Source: an uncultured Oscillospiraceae bacterium (GTDB lineage: Bacteria; Bacillota; Clostridia; Oscillospirales; Oscillospiraceae). From it: 35,841 nt of DNA. Below are positions 7,695-13,463 of the stretch, piece by piece. The position numbers were made by a program, and so were the translations under genes. The notes under the pieces were generated by a model. That model worked only from the letters and a program-made list of their open reading frames with translations, did not search any database and was not told the DNA's origin. Positions within the stretch are counted from its first letter, which is position 1; the number at the start of each line of letters is the position of its first letter. The DNA lies in NCBI GenBank assembly GCA_947630645.1, contig CANRIF010000013.1, forward strand, positions 1 to 35,841. Direction: 5' to 3'.

Positions 7695-7727
7695 CGACTA
7701 ATCAAGAATCTGATTCTTGTTTAGTCG
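7695..7727. promoter_or_regulatory. 33-bp palindrome at the transcription start (probable operator)
   Basis: Arms CGACTAATCAAGAATC and GATTCTTGTTTAGTCG (one mismatch) flank a single central base. It sits directly below the -10 box and covers the predicted +1 of the ATPase gene, a classic repressor position. The first half could also form a 5' hairpin in the mRNA. No repressor gene is adjacent, so the ATPase or a distant factor would have to bind it. Confidence 0.7.
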
Positions 7728-7728
7728 T

Positions 7729-7757
7729 ATTATACTCGAAGTAAGCCTTTTTGTCAA
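7729..7757 (-). promoter_or_regulatory. Perfect-consensus promoter of the ATPase gene
   Basis: On the minus strand TTGACA (7752-7757), 17 bp, TATAAT (7729-7734), both exact consensus. A perfect promoter combined with a start-site palindrome suggests a gene kept off by a repressor. Confidence 0.9.
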
Positions 7758-7797
7758 TGAGATTTGCATTCTTTTCCGTTCCCTGTCAGCAAGTAAA

Positions 7798-7827
7798 CAG
7801 GCCCCCAAAAACCACCGGATCGTGTCT
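7798..7827 (+). repeat. Imperfect direct repeat, left copy
   Basis: Matches 8695-8725 over about 30 bases with one indel and few changes; the core AACCACC(G/A)GATCGTGTCT differs at one base. The pair flanks the leader RNA and the Cys/His-repeat gene. Confidence 0.65.
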
Positions 7828-7830
7828 ACT

Positions 7831-7849
7831 GGTGTAAGACAGTTACACC
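7831..7849. promoter_or_regulatory. Perfect 7-bp inverted repeat upstream of the leader promoter
   Basis: GGTGTAA, 5-base spacer, TTACACC. It is centred about 65 bases above the predicted start of the structured RNA. It could be an activator or repressor site, or part of the flanking repeat unit. Confidence 0.4.
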
Positions 7850-7871
7850 CGGCAAACGCTGTCAAAGGCCC

Positions 7872-7900
7872 TTGTAAAGCCTCTAAAGGCGTGTTATAAT
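7872..7900 (+). promoter_or_regulatory. Promoter of the structured leader RNA
   Basis: TTGTAA (7872-7877), 17 bp, TATAAT (7895-7900). Predicted start near A7907, which is also the first base of the long closing stem of the RNA. The spacer contains the small palindrome GCCT-CTAA-AGGC. Confidence 0.8.
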
Positions 7901-7906
7901 GGCCCT

Positions 7907-8066
7907 ACCACGCAACCGAATACTACACCCTATCTGCGGGTACGTTCTTACTTGGTAAGAACGTATCTCCGGCTTGGTGTATCCGTAGAAGGGTGTATCA
8001 AGGTTGCGTGGTGGCAATCGGGGCTATGCGTTTTTACAGCGTGTGGCCTCCGGGCCACACGTTTTT
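7907..8066 (+). ncRNA. Structured leader RNA or sRNA of unknown class
   Basis: About 160 bases from the predicted start to the terminator. Closing stem P1: 7907-7917 (ACCACGCAACC) pairs perfectly with 8002-8012. P2: 7924-7930 (TACACCC) pairs with 7991-7997, and a competing GGTGTA copy sits at 7976-7981. P3: an 11-bp perfect stem 7941-7951/7955-7965 with a 3-base loop. A linker (8013-8039) leads to a terminator hairpin just before the Shine-Dalgarno of the next gene. The layout fits a riboswitch or attenuator for the 8087 gene, or an independent sRNA. It does not match the conserved cores of FMN, TPP, cobalamin, SAM, glycine, c-di-GMP or tetrahydrofolate riboswitches as I know them. A 6S-like RNA is not excluded. 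Confidence 0.65.
8040..8066 (+). terminator. Terminator at the end of the leader RNA
   Basis: CGTGTGGCC pairs with GGCCACACG around TCCG, followed by TTTTT. It lies only 8-9 bases above the GGGAGGT ribosome site of the next gene, the usual attenuator position. Confidence 0.9.
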
Positions 8067-8086
8067 ATTATATGGGAGGTAGAAAA

Positions 8087-8608
8087 ATGAAGAAGAAAAG
8101 GATAATAGTGATCGTAGCGGCCATAGTGGTGATTGCAACAATTGGAATAGTTGTAATGAATGTGACAAAATGTGATTTTCCTGGTTGTAAGAGCCGTAGT
8201 ATATCAAACAGCAAATACTGCTATGCACATACTTGTAATGAAGAAGGTTGCAATAACAGAAAAGACACAAGAGATAAACACTGTCCGATACACAAATATG
8301 AAAGCGAAGTGGACACGTTTGATGTTGTTACAGGAGCAGAACTAATAAAAAAGGAAGATAACAGCGAAAAGTATTCAGATGTTACTTACTATTATACAGG
8401 TGGGGAAACTGAAAGCGAATGTAGAGAACTAATTAGAAAATATCAGGACTATCTAGCAGCTAATACAGATTGGGAATGGATAAATAGCGACGAGCCTGAA
8501 AAGGAATATGCTCTCTATGATATAGACAATACAGCAGGACAATATTTTAATATAAGGATAAAACAAGAAGAAGGAAAATTTATGATTGAAGTAGAAGTAG
8601 AAGGATGA
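8087..8608 (+). CDS. Membrane-anchored protein with two Cys/His repeats
   Basis: 173 residues. The ATG at 8087 has GGGAGGT 7 bases upstream; the longer frame runs back through the terminator and is not credible. The N-terminus MKKKR is followed by a hydrophobic helix (about residues 5-26), so the bulk is probably outside the membrane. Two tandem repeats of the form C-x4-C-x10-C-x2-H follow (CDFPGC...CYAH, then CNEEGC...CPIH), which look like small metal-binding knuckles. The remaining about 105 residues are acidic, with no domain recognised. The gene is A-rich and much lower in GC than the surroundings, suggesting transfer. Proteins with similar Cys/His repeats occur in Clostridia as hypothetical proteins. 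Function unknown; expression probably depends on read-through of the leader terminator. Confidence 0.8.
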   Translation: MKKKRIIVIVAAIVVIATIGIVVMNVTKCDFPGCKSRSISNSKYCYAHTCNEEGCNNRKDTRDKHCPIHKYESEVDTFDVVTGAELIKKEDNSEKYSDVTYYYTGGETESECRELIRKYQDYLAANTDWEWINSDEPEKEYALYDIDNTAGQYFNIRIKQEEGKFMIEVEVEG

Positions 8609-8749
8609 TTGACCTTGAAACGATCGGCTATTATCTCTATATGGAAGAACAGGAAAACCGTAGTGGAGAATCGAAACAGGCCGCAGAAAGTGAGCAGGCC
8701 TCGCAAGAACCACCAGATCGTGTCTCCGCTTTTCGATCCGCCGAGGCAC
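8609..8749 (+). other. Stretch between the Cys/His gene and the next promoter, no clear gene
   Basis: A frame starting at 8605 (ATGA overlap with the previous stop, 69 codons) and another from a TTG at 8609 cross this stretch. Neither shows family resemblance and both run through the next promoter, so I do not call a gene. It holds the right copy of the direct repeat. Confidence 0.4.
8695..8725 (+). repeat. Imperfect direct repeat, right copy
   Basis: Partner of 7798-7827. The two copies bound about 870 bases of lower-GC DNA containing the leader RNA and its gene. Confidence 0.65.
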
Positions 8750-8778
8750 TTGCTTTCGCGCCCCATGGCGGATATAAT
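8750..8778 (+). promoter_or_regulatory. Promoter of the second flavin reductase gene
   Basis: TTGCTT (8750-8755), 17 bp, TATAAT (8773-8778). Predicted start near 8785. Confidence 0.75.
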
Positions 8779-8828
8779 AAAGGCTGCGGCGCGGCCGCGA
8801 AAATCCACCGATGAAGGAGCATGACAAC

Positions 8829-9398
8829 ATGAAAGACCTTGGCGTGAAGCCCTATCTCTACCCCATGCCCACCTACATGATCAGCACCTACAACGAGGAC
8901 GGGTCCGTGGACTCCATGATGATGGCCTGGGGCGGCATCTGCGCGGAGGACATGGTGGCCCTGAACCTGGAGGCCAGCCACAAGACCGTGGCCAACCTGC
9001 GCGCCCGGGGCGCGTTCACCCTGTCCGTGCCCGGCACCGACACCCTGGCGGAATCCGACTTCATGGGCATCGCCTCCGCCAACGACACCCCCGACAAGTT
9101 CGCACGCACCGGCCTGCACGCGGTAAAGAGCAGCCGGGTGGACGCGCCCGTCATCACCGAGTACCCCCTGACCCTGGAATGCACCGTGGAGCGGTTCGAG
9201 GACGAGCCATACGGCCTGCGGGTGCTGGGCCGCATCCAGAACGTGATGGCCGACGAGAAGGTGCTGGACGAGCTGGGCCGCGTGGACGCGGGCAAGCTGA
9301 ACGCCTTCGCCTTCGACCAGATGCGTAACGGCTACTACGCCTGCAACGAGAAGGTGGGCCAGGCCTGGAAGTCCGGCGCGGGCCTGCTGAAGAAATAA
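8829..9398 (+). CDS. Flavin reductase family protein
   Basis: 189 residues. Start placed at 8829 because AAGGAG lies 9 bases upstream; the ATG at 8811 itself overlaps that ribosome site. It belongs to the FMN-binding flavin reductase-like superfamily, seen in the N-terminal YPMPTYMISTYNEDGSVDSM, the MMAWGGICAEDMVAL segment that shapes the FMN pocket, and a mid-protein SDFMGIASANDTPDKF segment common in clostridial members. It is distinct from the 2344-2820 paralogue. The pathway is unknown; such proteins are often low-molecular-weight flavodoxin-like reductases. Monocistronic between its own promoter and terminator. Confidence 0.88.
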   Translation: MKDLGVKPYLYPMPTYMISTYNEDGSVDSMMMAWGGICAEDMVALNLEASHKTVANLRARGAFTLSVPGTDTLAESDFMGIASANDTPDKFARTGLHAVKSSRVDAPVITEYPLTLECTVERFEDEPYGLRVLGRIQNVMADEKVLDELGRVDAGKLNAFAFDQMRNGYYACNEKVGQAWKSGAGLLKK

Positions 9399-9412
9399 CG
9401 CCTTAAAAACCA

Positions 9413-9452
9413 ACGCCTCCCCAGCCGCCTAGGGCCAGGGAGGCGTATTTTA
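9413..9452. terminator. Shared bidirectional terminator
   Basis: ACGCCTCCC pairs with GGGAGGCGT around a 16-base loop, flanked by an A-run on the left and ATTTTA on the right. It lies between two converging genes and can serve both. Confidence 0.7.
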
Positions 9453-9839
9453 CTGTCCGCGCTCCCGCCGCAGCCGCGCCAGGATCGCCGCGTCCGCCGG
9501 GCAGAAGTCATACTGCGGTATCTCCTCCGGCGTGATCCACGCCAAGGCCGTGTGTTCCAACAGCCGCGGCTCCCCCTGGGCGATGCGGGCGTTGAACAGC
9601 GTCAGATGCACCGTGATGTCCGGGTAAGTGTGGGTGACCTCCATGAACACGTCCCCCACCGCGAGGCCGATGTCCAGCTCCTCCCGGCACTCCCGGGCCA
9701 GGGCCTGGGCCTTTGTCTCCCCCGGCTCCACCTTGCCGCCCACGAACTCCCACAGCAGCCCCCGGGTCTTGTGGGGCGGCCGCTGGCAGACGAGGAACCG
9801 CCCTCCGTCCCTTATCAGCGCCGCCACGACTTCTATCAT
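9450..9839 (-). CDS. Nudix hydrolase, MutT/8-oxo-dGTPase type
   Basis: 129 residues from the ATG at 9839, which has GGAGG upstream; the extension to 9878 would start within the promoter. The Nudix box G-x5-E-x7-REUxEE-x-U is complete (GKVEPGETKAQALA then RECREELDI), giving the Mg-binding site that hydrolyses nucleoside diphosphate-X bonds. The N-terminal VVAALIRDGGRFLVCQR and WEFVGGKVE are characteristic of MutT-like enzymes that clear oxidised dGTP, but the exact substrate is not provable here. Divergent from the uvrA-like gene, an arrangement compatible with a DNA-damage theme. Confidence 0.9.
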   Translation of the reverse strand: MIEVVAALIRDGGRFLVCQRPPHKTRGLLWEFVGGKVEPGETKAQALARECREELDIGLAVGDVFMEVTHTYPDITVHLTLFNARIAQGEPRLLEHTALAWITPEEIPQYDFCPADAAILARLRRERGQ

Positions 9840-9886
9840 ATCGCTCGCCTCCGTTCCCTGCTGCGGCCAGTATACCACACCGCCGG

Positions 9887-9915
9887 TTGAAAATCACGCC
9901 TACACAGGATATAAT
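9887..9915 (+). promoter_or_regulatory. Promoter of the uvrA-like gene
   Basis: TTGAAA (9887-9892), 17 bp, TATAAT (9910-9915). The Nudix promoter (TATACT on the minus strand, 9869-9874) lies next to it in the opposite direction. Confidence 0.8.
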
Positions 9916-9944
9916 GCGGATGATATATCCCATCGAGGTGCGCC

Positions 9945-12440
9945 ATGAGCCAGAGAAAGAACGACCCCGCCGCCATCCAGGTCCGGGGCGCGAAGGTACA
10001 CAATCTGAAAAACATCGACGTGGACATCCCCCTGCACCGCATCGTGGGCATCGCGGGGGTGTCCGGTTCGGGCAAGTCCTCCCTGGCCCTGGGGGTGCTG
10101 TACGCGGAGGGGTCCCGGCGGTATCTGGAGAGCCTGGCCACCTATACCCGCCGGCGGATGACCCTGGCGGCGGCGGCCCAGGTGGACGAGGTGCGCTACA
10201 TCCCCGCCGCCCTGGCCCTGCGCCAGCGGCCGGGGGTGCCCGGTATCCGCAGCACCTTCGGCACCTCCACGGAACTGCTCAATTCCCTGCGGCTGATGTT
10301 CTCCCGCCTGGCCAGCCACCGCTGCCCCAACGGTCACTACCTGGAGCCGACCCTGGACGTGGCGGCGGAAAAGCCCATGTTCTGCCCGGTGTGCGGCGAG
10401 AGGGTCCGCGCCCCCGGCGCGGAGGAGCTTGCCTTCAACAGCCAGGGGGCCTGCCCCACCTGCGGCGGCACCGGCGTGGTTCGCACGGTGGATCGGGCCA
10501 CCCTGGTCCCCGACGAGAGCCTCACCATCGACCAGGGCGCCGTGGCCCCCTGGAACAGCCTGATGTGGTCGCTGATGACCGACGTGTGCCGGGCCATGGG
10601 CGTGCGAACGGACGTGCCGTTCTCGGAGTTGACCGAGGCGGAGCGGGACATCGTGTTCAACGGCCCGGCGGAGAAAAAGCACATCCTCTACCGCTCCAAA
10701 AGCACCGAGGAATTCGCGGAGCTGGATTTCACCTATTTCAACGCCGTCTACACCGTGGAGAACGCCCTGGCGAAGGTGAAGGACGAGAAGGGCATGAAGC
10801 GGGTGGAGAAGTTCCTGCGGCAGGACGTTTGCCCCGACTGCGGCGGCACCCGCCTGTCCGAAGCGGCCAGAGCCCCCCGTCTGCGGGGCATCTCCCTGGC
10901 GGACGCCTGCAAAATGACCCTCTCCCAGCTTATCGAGTGGGTCCGGGGCGTGCCGGACTCCCTGCCGGAGCCCATGCGCCCCATGGCCCAGAGCATCTGC
11001 GAGGCGTTCCAGACCACCGCCCGGCGGCTGGTGGACCTGGGGCTTAGTTACCTCACCCTGGACCGGGCCGCTTCTACCCTCTCCACCGGGGAGCGGCAGA
11101 GGGCACAGCTGGCCCGGGCCGTGCGTAACCGGACCACCGGCGCCCTCTATGTGCTGGACGAACCATCCATCGGCCTGCACCCGGCCAATCTGGAGGGGCT
11201 GACCGGAGTGATGGACGACCTGGCGGCGGACGGCAACTCCATCGTGCTGGTGGACCACGACGTGAACGTGCTGGCCCACGCGGACCACATCATCGAGCTG
11301 GGCCCCGGCGCGGGCGCCGACGGCGGCCGGGTGCTGGCCCAGGGGACCCCGACGGCGCTGGCGGCGGACCCGGCCTCCCGGATCGGCCCCTACCTCCGGC
11401 CGGACGCCCGGCCCGTCCTGCGCCCGCGCACCCCGGCGGGGCATATCTTCGACCTGGGGGCCATAGAGCTGGCCACCGGGCCCATCCACACGGTGCAGCC
11501 GCTGACGGTCCGGTTCCCCAAGGGGCGGCTGACGGCGGTGACGGGGGTATCCGGCTCCGGCAAGACCACCCTGGTGCTGGAGAGCCTGGTCCCGGCCCTG
11601 GAGGCCGCGGCGGCGGGCGGGCCCCTGCCGGCCCATGTGCTTGCCATCGACGCCCCTGGCATCCGGCGGGCCAAACTTATCGACGCCGCGCCCATCGGCC
11701 TCAACGTCCGCTCCACCGTGGCCACCTACGCGGACGTTCACGACGAGTTTCGCAAGGTCTACGCCCGCACGCCGGACGCCAAGTCCCGGGGATGCAAAGC
11801 GGGCGATCTCTCCTACAACACCGGGTCCCTGCGCTGCCCCACCTGCGACGGCACCGGCTCCGTGAGCCTGGACGTGCAGTTTCTGCCGGACGTGGACATC
11901 CCCTGCCCGGACTGCGGCGGCAGCCGCTACGGCCGGGAGGCCTTCGAGATATACCGGGAGGGGAAGGACGGACAGCGCCACAGCCTGCCGGCGCTGATGG
12001 CCATGAGCGTGGACGAGGCGCTGGCGGCCTGCGGGGACCTGAAGACGGTGTCCGGCCGTCTGGCGCTGCTGCACGACGTGGGGCTGGGATATCTCACCCT
12101 GGGCGAGGCCACGCCGGGGTTGTCCGGCGGCGAGGCCCAGCGGCTGAAGCTGGCCAGCGAGATGGGCCGGGGCCAGGCCGACGCCCTCTTCGTGTTCGAC
12201 GAGCCCACCATCGGCCTGCACCCGCTGGACGTGGCGGGCCTGATGGGCGTTTTCCAGACGCTGATCGACCTGGGCGCCACGGTCATCGTCATTGAACACG
12301 ACCTGGACCTGATCCGCAGCGCCGACTATGTGGTGGACATGGGCCCCGGCGGCGGCGCCGAGGGCGGGCGCATCGTGGCGTCCGGCGCGCCGGAGGAGAT
12401 AAAAGCCTGCCCCGCCAGCATCACCGGCCGCTATCTCTGA
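9945..12440 (+). CDS. UvrA paralogue without UvrB-binding domain
   Basis: 831 residues against about 940 for true UvrA. Two ABC ATPase modules: Walker A GVSGSGKS (residues 38-45) with signature LSTGERQR (about 378) and LDEPSIGLHP; then GVSGSGKT (about 534) with LSGGEAQR (about 725) and DEPTIGLHP. Zinc-binding CxxC pairs occur near residues 147-173 and 629-660. Between the first zinc site and the NSQGACPTCGGTG motif only about 40 residues remain, where UvrA has about 120 forming the UvrB-binding domain, so this one should not load UvrB. Such UvrA2-like proteins bind DNA and are linked to drug or damage tolerance. GAGGTG precedes the ATG. The first signature has T in place of the second G. The last codons form the left copy of a 23-bp repeat found again at 13351. 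Confidence 0.9.
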   Translation: MSQRKNDPAAIQVRGAKVHNLKNIDVDIPLHRIVGIAGVSGSGKSSLALGVLYAEGSRRYLESLATYTRRRMTLAAAAQVDEVRYIPAALALRQRPGVPGIRSTFGTSTELLNSLRLMFSRLASHRCPNGHYLEPTLDVAAEKPMFCPVCGERVRAPGAEELAFNSQGACPTCGGTGVVRTVDRATLVPDESLTIDQGAVAPWNSLMWSLMTDVCRAMGVRTDVPFSELTEAERDIVFNGPAEKKHILYRSKSTEEFAELDFTYFNAVYTVENALAKVKDEKGMKRVEKFLRQDVCPDCGGTRLSEAARAPRLRGISLADACKMTLSQLIEWVRGVPDSLPEPMRPMAQSICEAFQTTARRLVDLGLSYLTLDRAASTLSTGERQRAQLARAVRNRTTGALYVLDEPSIGLHPANLEGLTGVMDDLAADGNSIVLVDHDVNVLAHADHIIELGPGAGADGGRVLAQGTPTALAADPASRIGPYLRPDARPVLRPRTPAGHIFDLGAIELATGPIHTVQPLTVRFPKGRLTAVTGVSGSGKTTLVLESLVPALEAAAAGGPLPAHVLAIDAPGIRRAKLIDAAPIGLNVRSTVATYADVHDEFRKVYARTPDAKSRGCKAGDLSYNTGSLRCPTCDGTGSVSLDVQFLPDVDIPCPDCGGSRYGREAFEIYREGKDGQRHSLPALMAMSVDEALAACGDLKTVSGRLALLHDVGLGYLTLGEATPGLSGGEAQRLKLASEMGRGQADALFVFDEPTIGLHPLDVAGLMGVFQTLIDLGATVIVIEHDLDLIRSADYVVDMGPGGGAEGGRIVASGAPEEIKACPASITGRYL

Positions 12441-12443
12441 CGG
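12421..12443 (+). repeat. 23-bp direct repeat, left copy (uvrA-like 3' end; att-like)
   Basis: Positions 12421-12443 read TCACCGGCCGCTATCTCTGA then CGG, identical to 13351-13373 in the same orientation. Here it encodes the last residues and stop of the uvrA-like protein. A few matching bases continue on both sides. Confidence 0.9.
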
Positions 12444-12519
12444 GCTTATACTGCTCCGCTCTTCGTCCCGTTTCCGCCGCCGTTTGGGTTTGGCCCTTGG
12501 TGTTGGTTTCCTTGTCCAT
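12421..12519 (-). CDS. Possible 32-residue small protein
   Basis: Starts MDKETNTKGQTQ, hydrophilic, with GGAGG 9 bases upstream of the ATG. It ends inside the 3' end of the uvrA-like gene, on the opposite strand (20-base overlap). Its last eight residues are encoded by the direct repeat. No family recognised and no clear promoter between it and the terminator at 12659. It could be a remnant created by the insertion. Confidence 0.35.
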   Translation of the reverse strand: MDKETNTKGQTQTAAETGRRAEQYKPVRDSGR

Positions 12520-12658
12520 CCATATACCTCCGTTTATGGCCCGTCGGCCGTAGATTTTTACCGGCTCTCGCCGTAATGGTGCCGTGGGATGGTGCTGCCC
12601 CACCCGCCTGGGGAGGAGGATCAAGGACCTCCTGGCGCTCTCTGGAGCCACGGCATAG

Positions 12659-12692
12659 AAAAAGCACGGTGCAAAACTGCATCGTGCTTTTC
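12659..12692 (-). terminator. Terminator of the cryptic minus-strand unit
   Basis: AAGCACGGTGCA pairs with TGCATCGTGCTT around AAAC, with five A on the left and four T on the right. It works on the minus strand and probably on both. Confidence 0.85.
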
Positions 12693-12857
12693 GTTGTGAT
12701 GGATCGTGATTCACAGGAAAGGGGACTGCGTTTCCGCAATCCCCCGGTCAATGGCTCTTCGGCAGGTGTGCCTGTCCCTGCATCTCTTATAACCTCCTTC
12801 ACGGAAGGGGGTGCGTGGTGACACTAACATCTCCACCTCAAAGAGCTATCTTATCCT
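12693..12857 (-). ncRNA. Cryptic short transcription unit with sequestered ribosome site
   Basis: A good promoter (12864-12892) and a strong terminator (12659-12692) define a minus-strand transcript of about 200 bases containing no sizeable gene. On that RNA CCCCCTTC pairs with GAAGGAGG (one mismatch, loop CGT; about 12793-12810), hiding a perfect Shine-Dalgarno. Nine bases later an 11-residue frame begins (MQGQAHLPKSH, 12748-12783). A GGGGGATTGCG/CGCAGTCCCC hairpin follows (12721-12745). This resembles a leader-peptide or sRNA unit. No known class recognised. Confidence 0.5.
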
Positions 12858-12863
12858 ATGCCT

Positions 12864-12892
12864 ATTATACTTCATTTACTCATTTCTGTAAA
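12864..12892 (-). promoter_or_regulatory. Promoter of the cryptic unit
   Basis: On the minus strand TTTACA (12887-12892), 17 bp, TATAAT (12864-12869). The -35 overlaps the last codons of the PBECR gene, so the unit starts right behind that gene. Confidence 0.8.
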
Positions 12893-13346
12893 GAATATTT
12901 TTATTGCGAAGGTATTTCTTGAACTTTTTCTCGCTGATCTTCAAAAATGTGATAATGGAATTCTTTTTCCAACCTTCTGTTTTTACGGCCAATTTCATAA
13001 CCAGGCGGAATTGCTCACCAGCGTCCAAAAACTCTTGAAGGATGACCGCTGTATGCGGGTCATGGTCTTGTAGAATATATTGCGGGTGTTCCACCATTTC
13101 GGTGATATACTTGGAATACCTCTCGAAATCGTTGGGGTGTTCCTCTTCTATATGCGCGATGCGTTCGTCCGTGATGATGACCTCGTCTGTCTGGATGTCC
13201 TCTGCCACGCACTTGAATATGTCTCTGTCTATAAAGCCAACCGTATGCACGTCCGGTTTCCCCTCCGGCGGTATCTTTTTGTCGATTATACCGCCATCTG
13301 CCGGTCCCGTCAATGCGCTTTGCACCTCGGCCTGCGTGTAGCCCAT
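12876..13346 (-). CDS. PBECR (barnase/colicin-E5-like) nuclease-domain protein, probable prophage fragment
   Basis: 156 residues from the ATG at 13346; a longer frame to 13436 runs through the direct repeat and an intergenic repeat and is unlikely to be native. The body (VIITDERIAHIEEEHPND, YITEMVEHPQYILQD, KNSIITFLKISEKKFKKYL) resembles the PBECR domain found at the C-terminus of phage minor head proteins, predicted to be an RNase fold. No capsid domain precedes it, so it is likely the severed end of a phage gene, or a mini-protein re-using the domain. Lower GC than the flanks. It sits between the two 23-bp repeats. No immunity gene is recognisable next to it. Confidence 0.7.
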   Translation of the reverse strand: MGYTQAEVQSALTGPADGGIIDKKIPPEGKPDVHTVGFIDRDIFKCVAEDIQTDEVIITDERIAHIEEEHPNDFERYSKYITEMVEHPQYILQDHDPHTAVILQEFLDAGEQFRLVMKLAVKTEGWKKNSIITFLKISEKKFKKYLRNKNILYRNE

Positions 13347-13350
13347 CGCG

Positions 13351-13373
13351 TCACCGGCCGCTATCTCTGACGG
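13351..13373 (+). repeat. 23-bp direct repeat, right copy
   Basis: Exact copy of the uvrA-like 3' end at 12421-12443, here outside any uvrA-like gene. Together they bracket about 930 bases. Confidence 0.9.
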
Positions 13374-13384
13374 ACCCGCCAACC

Positions 13385-13455
13385 CCAAGCCTCCCTGTGT
13401 AAGGCTGCCATAAGTGGTGCGCCTGCGGCGCGGCAAACGGGAAGTTGTCCCTATG
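13385..13455. repeat. Degraded copy of the intergenic REP/MITE family
   Basis: GCCTCCCTGTGTAAGG, then the GCGCC-TGCGG-CGCGG hairpin, then GGGAAGTTGTCC, following the same order of blocks seen at 17742-17872 and 23067-23316. Confidence 0.6.
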
Positions 13456-13463
13456 TAATACGG

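Noticed and set aside
7907-8066. 6S RNA or riboswitch class name for the structured leader
   Set aside because: Size and a 5'-3' closing stem are compatible with 6S, but the terminator just above a gene and the missing large central bubble argue against naming it.
6227-8725. tRNA-Ser as the attachment site of the accessory patch
   Set aside because: I found no second copy of the tRNA 3' end downstream and no integrase. The tRNA keeps its own terminator.
8605-8814. 69-codon frame with ATGA overlap after the Cys/His gene
   Set aside because: Coupled start is attractive, but it crosses the repeat and the next promoter and shows no recognisable protein features.
12446-12802. 118-codon minus-strand frame overlapping the cryptic unit
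   Set aside because: It runs straight through the terminator and hairpins, has no family resemblance and its codon use looks random.
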